From Desulfamplus sp. (GTDB taxonomy: Bacteria > Desulfobacterota > Desulfobacteria > Desulfobacterales > Desulfobacteraceae): a stretch of DNA of 8,784 bases. A program made the position numbers and the translations under genes. Below, piece after piece: positions 1-6,335 of the stretch. Under the pieces are notes generated by a model. The model saw only the letters and a program-made list of their open reading frames with translations, made no database searches and had not been told where the DNA came from. Within the stretch, counting starts at the first letter, position 1. Each line of letters starts with the position of its first letter. The stretch covers positions 1-8,784 of the forward strand of contig JADFYT010000087.1 of NCBI GenBank assembly GCA_015232935.1, read 5' to 3'.

Positions 1-1
1 A

Positions 2-73
2 AGAGAATCAGAAAATCCTTTCTGGTTCCGGCTTGTCCAGGTCAGGAGAATCAAGAAAATTATTAACAGATAA
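2..73 (+). CDS. Possible 3' tail of an upstream gene (partial)
   Basis: A reading frame open from the window edge ends in TAA at 71-73 and would encode a basic tail of 23 residues with an aromatic patch (NPFWFRLV) followed by Arg/Lys-rich sequence. The DNA is clearly richer in GC up to about position 50 and turns AT-rich afterwards, as expected where a gene ends and a spacer begins. Another frame (3-152) also stays open, for 49 codons, but runs through the AT-rich spacer, so I prefer the shorter one. No family can be recognised from so short a piece, and it may be chance. Confidence 0.25.
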   Translation, partial: RESENPFWFRLVQVRRIKKIINR

Positions 74-209
74 ACTTGCAAATGTGTTCAATTCTGATTA
101 CAAAGTGATTTTGTATATGTTTTTTGCATATGGTGAATATGCGAAATTTTAAGAAAACTTTAATTATCGAGATAGTTTTTGTATCCTTGTAACAGAAATT
201 GAGAATCAA

Positions 210-1076
210 ATGAATAAAGCATATGGACTCGCCCTGCTCACAGTTCTTTTCTGGTCAACATCGGCAACCGCTTTCAAGCTCTCCTTAAGATATCTGGATG
301 TGCCGCAGCTTCTATTTTACGCAAGTGTCGTATCCACGGTTGTTATTGGTTCGATTCTGGGGATACAGGGAAAACTTGGGCAGATCTTTTCTCTTGACAG
401 GCAGGATTATATAAATTCATTCCTTCTTGGAATGCTCAACCCCTTCATATACTATCTGATGATCTTCAAGGCTTATGATCTTCTGCCCGCACAGATCGCC
501 CAGTCTGTTAATTACACCTGGGCAATAATGCTTGCACTGCTGTCAGTTCCCCTTCTTAAACACCCGTTTCGCAGAATTGATTTTGTTGCCTTGATCATAT
601 GCTATACAGGTGCTGTAATTGTTTCTACGCATGGAGACCTTTCCGGATTTAAAACATTGAGCCTGGATGGTATCGTGCTTGCGTTTGGCAGCACTGTTGT
701 ATGGGCATTTTACTGGATTTTCAATGTCAGGATGTCTCGGGATCCTGTTGTCGGTCTTTTTCTCAATTTCCTCTTTAGTCTTCCTTTGACTACAATATCC
801 TGTCTCTGGTTCTCAAGTATCACCGATATATCCATAGAAGGATTTGCCGGTGCTGTCTGGATTGGATGTTTTGAGTTTGGTTTCACCTTTGTCATCTGGC
901 TGACAGCTCTTAAGCTGAGCACCAATAATGGCAAGATCGTTAACATGATATTTCTGACCCCGTTTATTTCATTGATCTTTATCCGGTTTTTTTTGAATGA
1001 GGCTGTGTTTATATCAACTTTTATAGGTCTTGCGTTTATTGTTTCAGGTCTTGTTCTTCAAAAATCAGCGGCATGA
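210..1076 (+). CDS. EamA/DMT-family transporter
   Basis: An inner-membrane protein of 288 residues, the usual length for the drug/metabolite transporter superfamily with two EamA repeats. The sequence is almost entirely hydrophobic helices, about ten, separated by short polar loops. The first repeat covers roughly residues 4-140 and the second roughly 152-285. The start MNKAYGLALLTVLFWS is typical of the family, with the first helix directly after the initiator. The second repeat opens with another small/aromatic helix (VVWAFYWIFNVR, near residue 165). The ribosome site is weak (GAGA, five bases before the ATG). Such proteins export or import small metabolites such as amino acids, but the substrate cannot be read from sequence. 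A 155-base gap separates it from the next gene, so co-transcription is uncertain. Confidence 0.88.
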   Translation: MNKAYGLALLTVLFWSTSATAFKLSLRYLDVPQLLFYASVVSTVVIGSILGIQGKLGQIFSLDRQDYINSFLLGMLNPFIYYLMIFKAYDLLPAQIAQSVNYTWAIMLALLSVPLLKHPFRRIDFVALIICYTGAVIVSTHGDLSGFKTLSLDGIVLAFGSTVVWAFYWIFNVRMSRDPVVGLFLNFLFSLPLTTISCLWFSSITDISIEGFAGAVWIGCFEFGFTFVIWLTALKLSTNNGKIVNMIFLTPFISLIFIRFFLNEAVFISTFIGLAFIVSGLVLQKSAA

Positions 1077-1231
1077 ACCGCATTATTATAAGATAACATA
1101 CATGGCAGATCGCTCTGTCACAACCAGGAGTGAAAGTTAGCATGATTACAGTTGCTTAAAGATACTTTCATGTAAAAAACAATGAGTAAGAGTCAGGGAT
1201 TATCAAATGCCCTGCAAGAAAAGGAGAGTAC

Positions 1232-2455
1232 ATGAGTGAATATTTAAATATGTTTGAAGGAGACTATAACCCTTTTGATGCTTTGCTCAAGCTTCTGACA
1301 GAAGAGAAAAAGCGTGTTGAAAAAGCTATCCTGACCCGAGGCCATTTTAATCCGGTGGATTTGAGCAAAAAGCGTCCCCTGACAATAGGCTTTGCTCCCG
1401 GGGACGGTATCGGCCCGATTGTGGCGACAGCCGCCCGTACAATTCTTGAGACACTGCTTTCAAAGGAGATTGAAAGAGGAGATATCACCGTTGTTGAAAT
1501 TCCGGATCTTACCATAGAAAAGAGACTTGAGCTTGACGTTGTCGCTCCAAAGGCATCCATTGATGTTATTGACAAGTGCGATGTAATATTGAAAATGCCT
1601 CTTGAGACTCCGGACAGCTCCAAATACCCGAATGTGCCAAGTGCCAATGTCTGGATGAGGCAGTATATGGATCTTTTTGCGTGTCAACGGCGGATCAAGA
1701 ATGATGAAAAGGGAATCGATTTTACAATTTTCAGATGCAATCTTGGAACACCCTATCAGGACGCAAAATCAGCCGGAGTATCTTTTTTGAATGGCCGGGA
1801 AGAGTACTCTCTCTGTTTCTGGCCCCAGGCACGCATTGATATTGAAAGATTGACCCATCTGGCTTGCCTGCATGCAAAACAGAACGGCTCGGACGCGGTA
1901 GTTCTCAATTTCAAGGATAATGTCATAAAACCGGATGCCGCGGCTCTTAACTGGGCAAAAGATTATATTGACAAAAATTTTCCTGAACTTGACTATCTGT
2001 CTGTAAAGCCTGATGATTTTTCATATACAGTTACCCAGCCATCAAAGCTTGACTCAATGAAAGGGGAAAAGAGTGGTCGGGAGTTCAAGGTGACTACAAT
2101 AGTATGCAATAATATCGTAGGAGATATGGCAGGTGATGAGGCTGGCATGTATGTTGGCGGAATAGGAGGGGTTGGTTCCGCGAATATTTCGTTTTCCCAA
2201 GGTATGTTTGAAGCAGGAGGAGGCACCGGCACAAGAATGATGCTTGAGAACAGGGGACATTTTTCATCTCCTGTTGCAGTTGTAAAGGCTACTGGAGAGC
2301 TTCTCGAGTTTATAGGGTATTCCGGCTTGAAGGATTCTGTTGATGCTGCTCTTGATGCCCTTGAAAAAGCAGACCTGGTACCAAACGGCGGAAAAAACGG
2401 CGTGACCTGTGATCAGGCAACCGGATTTCTTGTCAAACTGATTTCAGAAAAGTAG
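1232..2455 (+). CDS. Isocitrate/isopropylmalate dehydrogenase family protein, probably a divergent isocitrate dehydrogenase
   Basis: 407 residues, close to the 416 of E. coli Icd, a cytosolic beta-decarboxylating dehydrogenase. The ribosome site AAGGAG sits just before the ATG. By hand alignment, nearly all isocitrate-binding residues of E. coli Icd have counterparts in correct spacing: Ser137, Asn139, Arg143 and Arg153 (S113, N115, R119, R129), Arg168 and the catalytic Tyr175 (R153, Y160), Lys228 in NFKDNVIK (K230), and metal aspartates Asp298 and Asp302 in GDMAGD (D307, D311). The fold landmarks APGDGIGP (55-62) and VGGIGGVGSANI (308-319) are present. The coenzyme loop is odd: the usual HGTAPKY is replaced by GGTGTRM (330-336), so NAD versus NADP use is unclear. 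The Ser at the S113 position favours isocitrate over isopropylmalate. The likely role is the TCA-cycle step from isocitrate to 2-oxoglutarate. Confidence 0.82.
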   Translation: MSEYLNMFEGDYNPFDALLKLLTEEKKRVEKAILTRGHFNPVDLSKKRPLTIGFAPGDGIGPIVATAARTILETLLSKEIERGDITVVEIPDLTIEKRLELDVVAPKASIDVIDKCDVILKMPLETPDSSKYPNVPSANVWMRQYMDLFACQRRIKNDEKGIDFTIFRCNLGTPYQDAKSAGVSFLNGREEYSLCFWPQARIDIERLTHLACLHAKQNGSDAVVLNFKDNVIKPDAAALNWAKDYIDKNFPELDYLSVKPDDFSYTVTQPSKLDSMKGEKSGREFKVTTIVCNNIVGDMAGDEAGMYVGGIGGVGSANISFSQGMFEAGGGTGTRMMLENRGHFSSPVAVVKATGELLEFIGYSGLKDSVDAALDALEKADLVPNGGKNGVTCDQATGFLVKLISEK

Positions 2456-2467
2456 AAACCGCTTTTG

Positions 2468-2583
2468 ATGAGACGTAACCGTTCACACACCCCCCTCTCA
2501 AATTTTTGGCAGGGTTAATAAAATCAGGAGCTTGTTTTTCTCGCTCCTGCATTTTTAGGGAGGAGTGAACGGTTACGATGAGA
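2468..2583. mobile_element. MITE-like element with 13-bp terminal inverted repeats and 6-bp target duplication
   Basis: A 104-bp unit (2474-2577) begins with CGTAACCGTTCAC (2474-2486) and ends with its exact reverse complement GTGAACGGTTACG (2565-2577). The copies of ATGAGA immediately outside (2468-2473 and 2578-2583) form a perfect direct repeat, as left by a transposase. Counting the adjacent G, the repeat can be read as GATGAGA (7 bp). The interior has no coding capacity and holds a 7-bp hairpin. Size, inverted ends, target duplication and lack of a gene are the definition of a miniature inverted-repeat element. The parent transposon is not in the window. The IS4 remnant near 6330 has different visible end sequence, so no link is claimed. 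Confidence 0.75.
2526..2556 (+). terminator. Hairpin inside the MITE-like element, possible terminator for the dehydrogenase gene
   Basis: CAGGAGC (2526-2532) pairs exactly with GCTCCTG (2543-2549) across an 11-base loop. The right arm is followed by C and then ATTTTT. This is a terminator-like shape about 70 bases after the dehydrogenase stop codon, with no other terminator between them. The stem is only seven pairs and the U-tract only five, so its efficiency is doubtful. Confidence 0.45.
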
Positions 2584-2624
2584 TAAATACTTCCGTAAAG
2601 GATGCCGGAAACAGAGACAATTAA

Positions 2625-2676
2625 CCTGGCAGGCAGACTAACCGTGGTTGTTTTGTCTGCCTGCATAAAACCAGGT
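2625..2676. repeat. Strong hairpin in the dehydrogenase-permease spacer
   Basis: GCAGGCAGAC (2629-2638) pairs perfectly with GTCTGCCTGC (2655-2664), leaving a 16-base loop that itself contains ACC-GT-GGT. Outside it, CCTGG (2625-2629) can pair with CCAGG (2671-2675). No run of T follows on either strand, so it is not a standard intrinsic terminator. It could be an mRNA leader or processing structure, or the remains of a repeat element. Confidence 0.55.
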
Positions 2677-2701
2677 AACGGGTAACAGATAACAGATATC
2701 T
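2674..2701 (+). repeat. Imperfect heptamer tandem repeat
   Basis: Four consecutive 7-base units read GGTAACG, GGTAACA, GATAACA and GATATCT. The first three differ from one another at one or two positions, and the fourth is more diverged. The pattern resembles the short tandemly repeated repetitive sequences described in cyanobacteria. A function is not known from the sequence. Confidence 0.5.
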
Positions 2702-2716
2702 ACCAGCACAAACAGG

Positions 2717-2727
2717 TTACCAGGTAA
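2717..2727. promoter_or_regulatory. Palindrome TTACCAGGTAA upstream of the permease gene, possible operator
   Basis: An 11-base perfect palindrome around a central A ends seven bases before the permease ribosome site (AAGGA, 2734-2738). Its right part, ACCAGGTAA, also occurs as a direct copy at 2670-2678. The position would suit a repressor or a leader element controlling the transporter operon. No known regulator motif is assigned, and it may belong to the repeat cluster beside it. Confidence 0.3.
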
Positions 2728-2746
2728 TTGTAAAAGGATTTTATCC

Positions 2747-3418
2747 ATGGAATTTCATTTTGACTGGTCAGTATTTTTTGAAAGCATTCCCATGCTTATG
2801 CGAGGGGTGAAGTTTACTATTGTCATAACTCTTGGAGGCCTTTCTCTGGGTTTTTTTCTCGGTGCCCTTATCGGACTAATGAAACTTGCGAGACACGCCT
2901 TTCCAAGGACTGTGGCAATTACATACATTGAGGCCATAAGAGGTACGCCAATGCTTGTACAGGCGATGTTTTTATACTATGGCGTTCCAATGGCGCTTGG
3001 AATAAGAATACCTCCTCTGACCGCCGGTATCATCATAATCGCGGTCAACTCGGGTGCCTATATTGCAGAAATCGTCCGTGGTGCTGTGCAGTCCATTGAT
3101 CCTGGTCAAACCGAGGCAGGGCGTTCCATCGGCCTTACCCGTTCCCAGACCATGCTCTATATTGTCTGGCCACAGGCATTCAAGAGAATGATCCCGCCAC
3201 TTGGCAATCAGTTTATCATAAGCCTTAAAGATACCTCGCTTCTTATGGTAATTGGTGTCGGGGAGCTTCTTCGTACAGGACAGGAGATTGTAGCGGTCAA
3301 CTTCAAGGCGTTTGAAGTCTATCTTGCTGTGGCTGTGGTATATCTTGCCATGACCCTGTCAATTGCAAAGGGGCTTCGGATGGTTGAAAATCACCTGGAT
3401 ATGAAAACAACCCGCTAA
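2747..3418 (+). CDS. Polar amino acid ABC transporter permease (GlnP/HisM type)
   Basis: An inner-membrane permease of 223 residues, the family's normal length. It has an N-terminal periplasmic/amphipathic stretch, a first helix at about 22-46 and about four more helices up to residue 205. The family signature IEAIRGTPMLVQ is at 61-72. The cytoplasmic EAA loop, which docks on the ATPase, begins at EAGRSIGL (123-130), and the conserved PQAF (142-145) and PPLGNQFI (150-157) follow. The AAGGA ribosome site lies eight bases before the ATG. The ATPase gene follows after 32 bases, so they form one operon. No periplasmic substrate-binding protein gene is present here, which is unusual because it normally sits in the same operon. 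The amino acid carried cannot be specified. Confidence 0.92.
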   Translation: MEFHFDWSVFFESIPMLMRGVKFTIVITLGGLSLGFFLGALIGLMKLARHAFPRTVAITYIEAIRGTPMLVQAMFLYYGVPMALGIRIPPLTAGIIIIAVNSGAYIAEIVRGAVQSIDPGQTEAGRSIGLTRSQTMLYIVWPQAFKRMIPPLGNQFIISLKDTSLLMVIGVGELLRTGQEIVAVNFKAFEVYLAVAVVYLAMTLSIAKGLRMVENHLDMKTTR

Positions 3419-3459
3419 AAAAATCCTGACCAAACCGGCATGAGGGAGAGTTGAAAAAA

Positions 3460-4188
3460 ATGGAAATGATTAAAATTATCAATCTTCACAAGAGCTACGG
3501 TGATCTGGAGGTTATCAAGGGTATTGACCTTGATATCAAGTCTGGCGAGGTAGTCTGCATTATTGGCCCGTCCGGATCAGGAAAATCAACGGTTCTTCGA
3601 TGTGTTAACCGTCTGGAAACACCGACATCCGGCCGTATAATTGTGGACGGCAAGGACATCATGGATCCAGATACTGATATAAACCATGTGCGCACAGAGG
3701 CGGGCATGGTGTTTCAGCAGTTCAACCTGTTTCCGCATATGACTGTATTGGACAATGTGACGCTGGGGCCTGTAAAGGTAAGAAAAATGCCAAGATCAGA
3801 TGCTGACAAGCTTGGTCTTGCACTTCTTGAAAAGGTAGGACTTGCTGACAAGGCAAGAAACTATCCTGAGCAGCTTTCAGGAGGACAGAAGCAGCGGGTC
3901 GCCATAGCAAGAGCACTGTCCTTGAAACCCAAGGTGATTCTTTTTGATGAACCGACATCAGCTCTTGATCCTGAGCTTGTAGGAGAAGTTCTTGAAGTTA
4001 TGCGGCAACTTGCTTCTGAGGGAATGACAATGGTGGTGGTTACCCATGAGATGGGATTTGCAAGAGATGTCGCAGACAGGGTTATCTTTATTGATGATGG
4101 TGTGGTTCAAGAAGACAGCAACCCTGGTGATTTTTTTTCAAACCCCAAAAATCCAAGGCTTCGCGATTTTCTGGGTAAGGTAGCTTAA
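3460..4188 (+). CDS. Polar amino acid ABC transporter ATP-binding protein (GlnQ type)
   Basis: The ATPase that drives import through the preceding permease, on the cytoplasmic face. All ABC motifs are intact; positions are counted from the upstream TTG at 3451. They are Walker A GPSGSGKST (39-47), Q-loop FQQFNLFPHMT (88-98), signature LSGGQKQR (142-149), Walker B ILFDEP (163-168), the D-loop SALD, and the switch histidine in VTHEMGFA (His199). The Q-loop and HEM(G/R)FA sequences are characteristic of the polar amino acid subfamily. The length of 242-245 residues is normal. The frame can start at TTG 3451, ATG 3460 or ATG 3466. The GGAG at 3445-3448 is only two bases from the TTG but eleven from ATG 3460, so I choose the latter. 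The specific substrate is unknown. Confidence 0.93.
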   Translation: MEMIKIINLHKSYGDLEVIKGIDLDIKSGEVVCIIGPSGSGKSTVLRCVNRLETPTSGRIIVDGKDIMDPDTDINHVRTEAGMVFQQFNLFPHMTVLDNVTLGPVKVRKMPRSDADKLGLALLEKVGLADKARNYPEQLSGGQKQRVAIARALSLKPKVILFDEPTSALDPELVGEVLEVMRQLASEGMTMVVVTHEMGFARDVADRVIFIDDGVVQEDSNPGDFFSNPKNPRLRDFLGKVA

Positions 4189-4218
4189 ATCATTAAGATA
4201 GTGAAGAAATGAAAGTCA

Positions 4219-4224
4219 TATAAT
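4219..4224 (+). promoter_or_regulatory. Possible -10 box for the flavodoxin gene
   Basis: A perfect TATAAT lies 57 bases before the flavodoxin start, in the 93-base gap after the ATPase gene. No good -35 hexamer is found 16-18 bases upstream, so this is a weak call. If real, the flavodoxin would be expressed separately from the transporter. Confidence 0.25.
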
Positions 4225-4281
4225 CAAGGCTATTTCAAGAGGCTTTCACATAAACAACATAAATTAAAGGAGATTAAAGTC

Positions 4282-4713
4282 ATGGGTGATTTTTTAATTG
4301 TTTATGCATCAAGAACAGGTGAGACAAGAAAAATAGCTGAACTTATTGCCGAGGGAATACGCATTGGCGGACATACCGCAACCATTAAAAATGCCACCGA
4401 GATTAAAAGCGAGGATGATCTCAAGGGTTTTAAAGGTTATATCTTTGGTTCTTCGACATATCACGGCGAGATGATCTCATCCATGAAACAGGTTCTGTTC
4501 ATTGCAGAGCGTGCGGAGCTTGAAAATCTTCCTGGAGGGTCATTCGGGGCATTTGGATGGAGCGGTGAGGCTCAACAGCGGATATTTGATACCATGAAGA
4601 ATATATACAAGATGAAAATGACAGGTTCCCCTCTTATGCTCAAAGCAAGCTGGCTGCAAGGAGGCATTGTCATGGCTCAGGACTACGGAAAAGCCATGGC
4701 AAAGATGCTGTAG
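4282..4713 (+). CDS. Flavodoxin family protein
   Basis: A 143-residue FMN-binding electron carrier of the short-chain flavodoxin size. The phosphate-binding loop SRTGET (10-15) follows the first beta strand (FLIVYA). The second FMN loop is GSSTYHGE (56-63), and the third is FGAFGWSGEAQQ (88-99), where Trp93 could stack on the flavin. The GSxTYxGE and FGxxGWSGEA patterns are those of the flavodoxin domain at the C terminus of flavodiiron proteins, but there is no metallo-lactamase-like domain here, so it acts as a separate protein. AGGAG lies nine bases before the ATG. It is probably cytosolic, and its redox partner is not indicated by its neighbours. A strong terminator follows directly. Confidence 0.9.
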   Translation: MGDFLIVYASRTGETRKIAELIAEGIRIGGHTATIKNATEIKSEDDLKGFKGYIFGSSTYHGEMISSMKQVLFIAERAELENLPGGSFGAFGWSGEAQQRIFDTMKNIYKMKMTGSPLMLKASWLQGGIVMAQDYGKAMAKML

Positions 4714-4723
4714 GTGTTCAATC

Positions 4724-4768
4724 GGGGGCAAATCAGCTACAAGAAATTTGCCCCCTCTTTTTTATTAT
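4724..4768 (+). terminator. Rho-independent terminator after the flavodoxin gene
   Basis: GGGGGCAAAT (4724-4733) pairs perfectly with ATTTGCCCCC (4746-4755) around a 12-base loop, and TCTTTTTTATTATT follows. It begins 11 bases after the flavodoxin stop. On the other strand no T-run follows the stem, so it acts mainly for the + strand. Confidence 0.92.
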
Positions 4769-4868
4769 TCAGGAATTTCAATCAAACAATAATTGCAGCG
4801 AAGCTGCTTATGTTCTCAATAACAATACGATCTGTATTGCCTTAATGCTCAACCGAGATCCATATCTT
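4769..4868. other. Spacer between convergent genes with two small hairpins
   Basis: The 100 bases between the flavodoxin terminator and the end of the mutase gene contain two small inverted repeats: GCAGC-gaa-GCTGC near 4797-4809 and CAATAC-gatct-GTATTG at 4823-4839. Either could slow - strand transcription leaving the mutase gene, but neither is followed by a T-run on that strand, so I do not call a terminator. Confidence 0.4.
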
Positions 4869-6245
4869 TCAGTCATTAATAATTTTGTGAAGTGCTGTCT
4901 CTACCTCAGCCCTTATCTCATCAAGTCTGTCCCGGGTTGCAGCCTCAAATCTTAATACCAGTGCCGGCTGAGTGTTTGAGGCTCTGACAAGACCCCATCC
5001 TCCATCAAACAGTGCCCTCATGCCGTCAATATCAATAACCTTGTATTTTTCCTTGAACTGAGCGGTTATTTTTTTCACAACATCAAATTTGATCTCGTCA
5101 GCACAATCAACCCTTATTTCAGGTGTGGTAAAGGTGACCGGCAGATCCTCAATAAGCCGGGACACGGTCTTTCCGGTATCGACAATAATCTCAAGCAGCC
5201 GGCATGTGGCATAAAGGGCATCATCATATCCAAGATATCTGTCACTGAAAAACATGTGTCCGCTCATCTCTCCTGCAAGCTCGGCACTCTCTTCTTTCAT
5301 CTTCTTTTTTATCAGCGAATGGCCTGTTTTCCACATGATGGCTCTGCCCCCGTGCTTTTCAATGTCATTGTACATGGTCATGGAGCATTTAACCTCAGAG
5401 ATAAATGTGGATCCAGGCTTTCTTGACAGGATCTCTCTTGCAAATATTATCATGAGCTGATCACCGTAAATCATGTCGCCCTTTTCATCCACAATACCGA
5501 TCCTGTCAGCGTCTCCGTCATACCCCACACCAAGATCAAGTTTTTTCTCTTTTACAAGAGAGATAAGCTCCAGCATATTTTTCTTTACAGTCGGGTCAGC
5601 AGGATGGTTGGGAAAGGTTCCGTCCATGTCACAATAGAGTTCATGCACTTCACATCCAAGAGCTTTCAATACCGGAATTGCGGTTATTCCGCCAGTGCCG
5701 TTGCCTGCATCAACACCTATTCTGATCTTTTTGACATTGGAGGCAAACGAGATATTGGTTTGCAGGTAATTCTTGTAGGGGGTAAGGACATCTACAGTAG
5801 AGAGGATGCCTTTTCCGGTTACATATTGCCTGGCATCAATGATTTTTCTGATGTCCTGAAGCCCTGTACTGTGGATGGAGTCAAGTCCGCTCATAAGTTT
5901 GAAACCATTATATTCAGGAGGATTATGACTTGCGGTTATCATGGCTCCGCCCCGGGTTAAGCAGTGCTGTATTGAAAAATAGAGTACCGGTGTGGGACAG
6001 ATGCCAATATCAATTACATTGCACCCTGTAGACAGAATCCCTTCAATAAAGGCTCTGGAATATTGATCCGAAGTGATTCTGCAGTCTCTTCCAACTGTTA
6101 CCTCTATCTTCGAGTCTGGATCTGTTTTCCAGTGTTTATGGAGCATTGTGCCATATGCCTTGCCTATCCTGACAGCATCTTTTTCATCAAAATCATCACC
6201 TGCCACCCCTCTGATATCATATTCCCTGAAAATACCCGGGTTCAT
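4869..6245 (-). CDS. Phosphomannomutase/phosphoglucomutase (AlgC/ManB type)
   Basis: A cytosolic enzyme of 458 residues that interconverts hexose 6-phosphate and 1-phosphate, supplying sugar nucleotides for lipopolysaccharide, exopolysaccharide or glycogen. All four domains of the alpha-D-phosphohexomutase superfamily are complete. The N terminus carries FREYDIRG (6-13). The phosphoserine loop is TASHNP (104-109) with catalytic Ser106. The magnesium loop is DGDADR (243-248). The sugar-binding loop is GEMSGHMFF (325-333). The C-terminal phosphate-binding loop is RASNTQP (421-427), preceded by DGMRALF (408-414). The FREYDIRG start and GEMSGH loop fit the dual-specificity AlgC group rather than phosphoglucosamine mutase. 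The ribosome site is a perfect GGAGG five bases before the ATG. It is transcribed alone. Confidence 0.95.
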   Translation of the reverse strand: MNPGIFREYDIRGVAGDDFDEKDAVRIGKAYGTMLHKHWKTDPDSKIEVTVGRDCRITSDQYSRAFIEGILSTGCNVIDIGICPTPVLYFSIQHCLTRGGAMITASHNPPEYNGFKLMSGLDSIHSTGLQDIRKIIDARQYVTGKGILSTVDVLTPYKNYLQTNISFASNVKKIRIGVDAGNGTGGITAIPVLKALGCEVHELYCDMDGTFPNHPADPTVKKNMLELISLVKEKKLDLGVGYDGDADRIGIVDEKGDMIYGDQLMIIFAREILSRKPGSTFISEVKCSMTMYNDIEKHGGRAIMWKTGHSLIKKKMKEESAELAGEMSGHMFFSDRYLGYDDALYATCRLLEIIVDTGKTVSRLIEDLPVTFTTPEIRVDCADEIKFDVVKKITAQFKEKYKVIDIDGMRALFDGGWGLVRASNTQPALVLRFEAATRDRLDEIRAEVETALHKIIND

Positions 6246-6276
6246 AAAAACCTCCTTATTTTTTTTGTCGCCGTTT

Positions 6277-6306
6277 CTTATACGTCAATTATTTTGAATG
6301 TGTCAT
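6277..6306 (-). promoter_or_regulatory. Likely sigma-70 promoter of the mutase gene
   Basis: On the - strand ATGACA (-35, 6301-6306) and TATAAG (-10, 6277-6282) each match the consensus at five of six positions and are 18 bases apart. Transcription would start near 6270, leaving a short leader of about 25 bases that contains the GGAGG site. The promoter lies between the gene and the transposase remnant. Confidence 0.5.
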
Positions 6307-6315
6307 TTTTTTGCT

Positions 6316-6335
6316 TGTTTGCCAGTGTTGTCCGG
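6316..6335 (-). repeat. Possible end of the IS remnant
   Basis: Just past the transposase stop, the sequence GTGTTGTCCGGTTAGG (about 6325-6341 on the + strand, overlapping the last codons) and its surroundings are the expected place for the insertion sequence's terminal inverted repeat. No partner copy is found on the other side of the remnant, so the boundary is not proven. Confidence 0.2.

Noticed and set aside
2433..2666. A 77-codon open frame on the - strand across the dehydrogenase-permease spacer
   Set aside because: It runs through the mobile element's inverted repeats and the hairpins, has no family resemblance, and overlaps the end of the dehydrogenase.
4209..4250. Inverted repeat TGAAAG...CTTTCA between the ATPase and flavodoxin genes as a terminator
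   Set aside because: Six pairs around a loop of about 28 bases and no T-run; too weak to support.
5604..5960. A 118-codon + strand open frame inside the mutase gene
   Set aside because: It is antisense to a complete, motif-rich mutase and shows no domain or ribosome site of its own.
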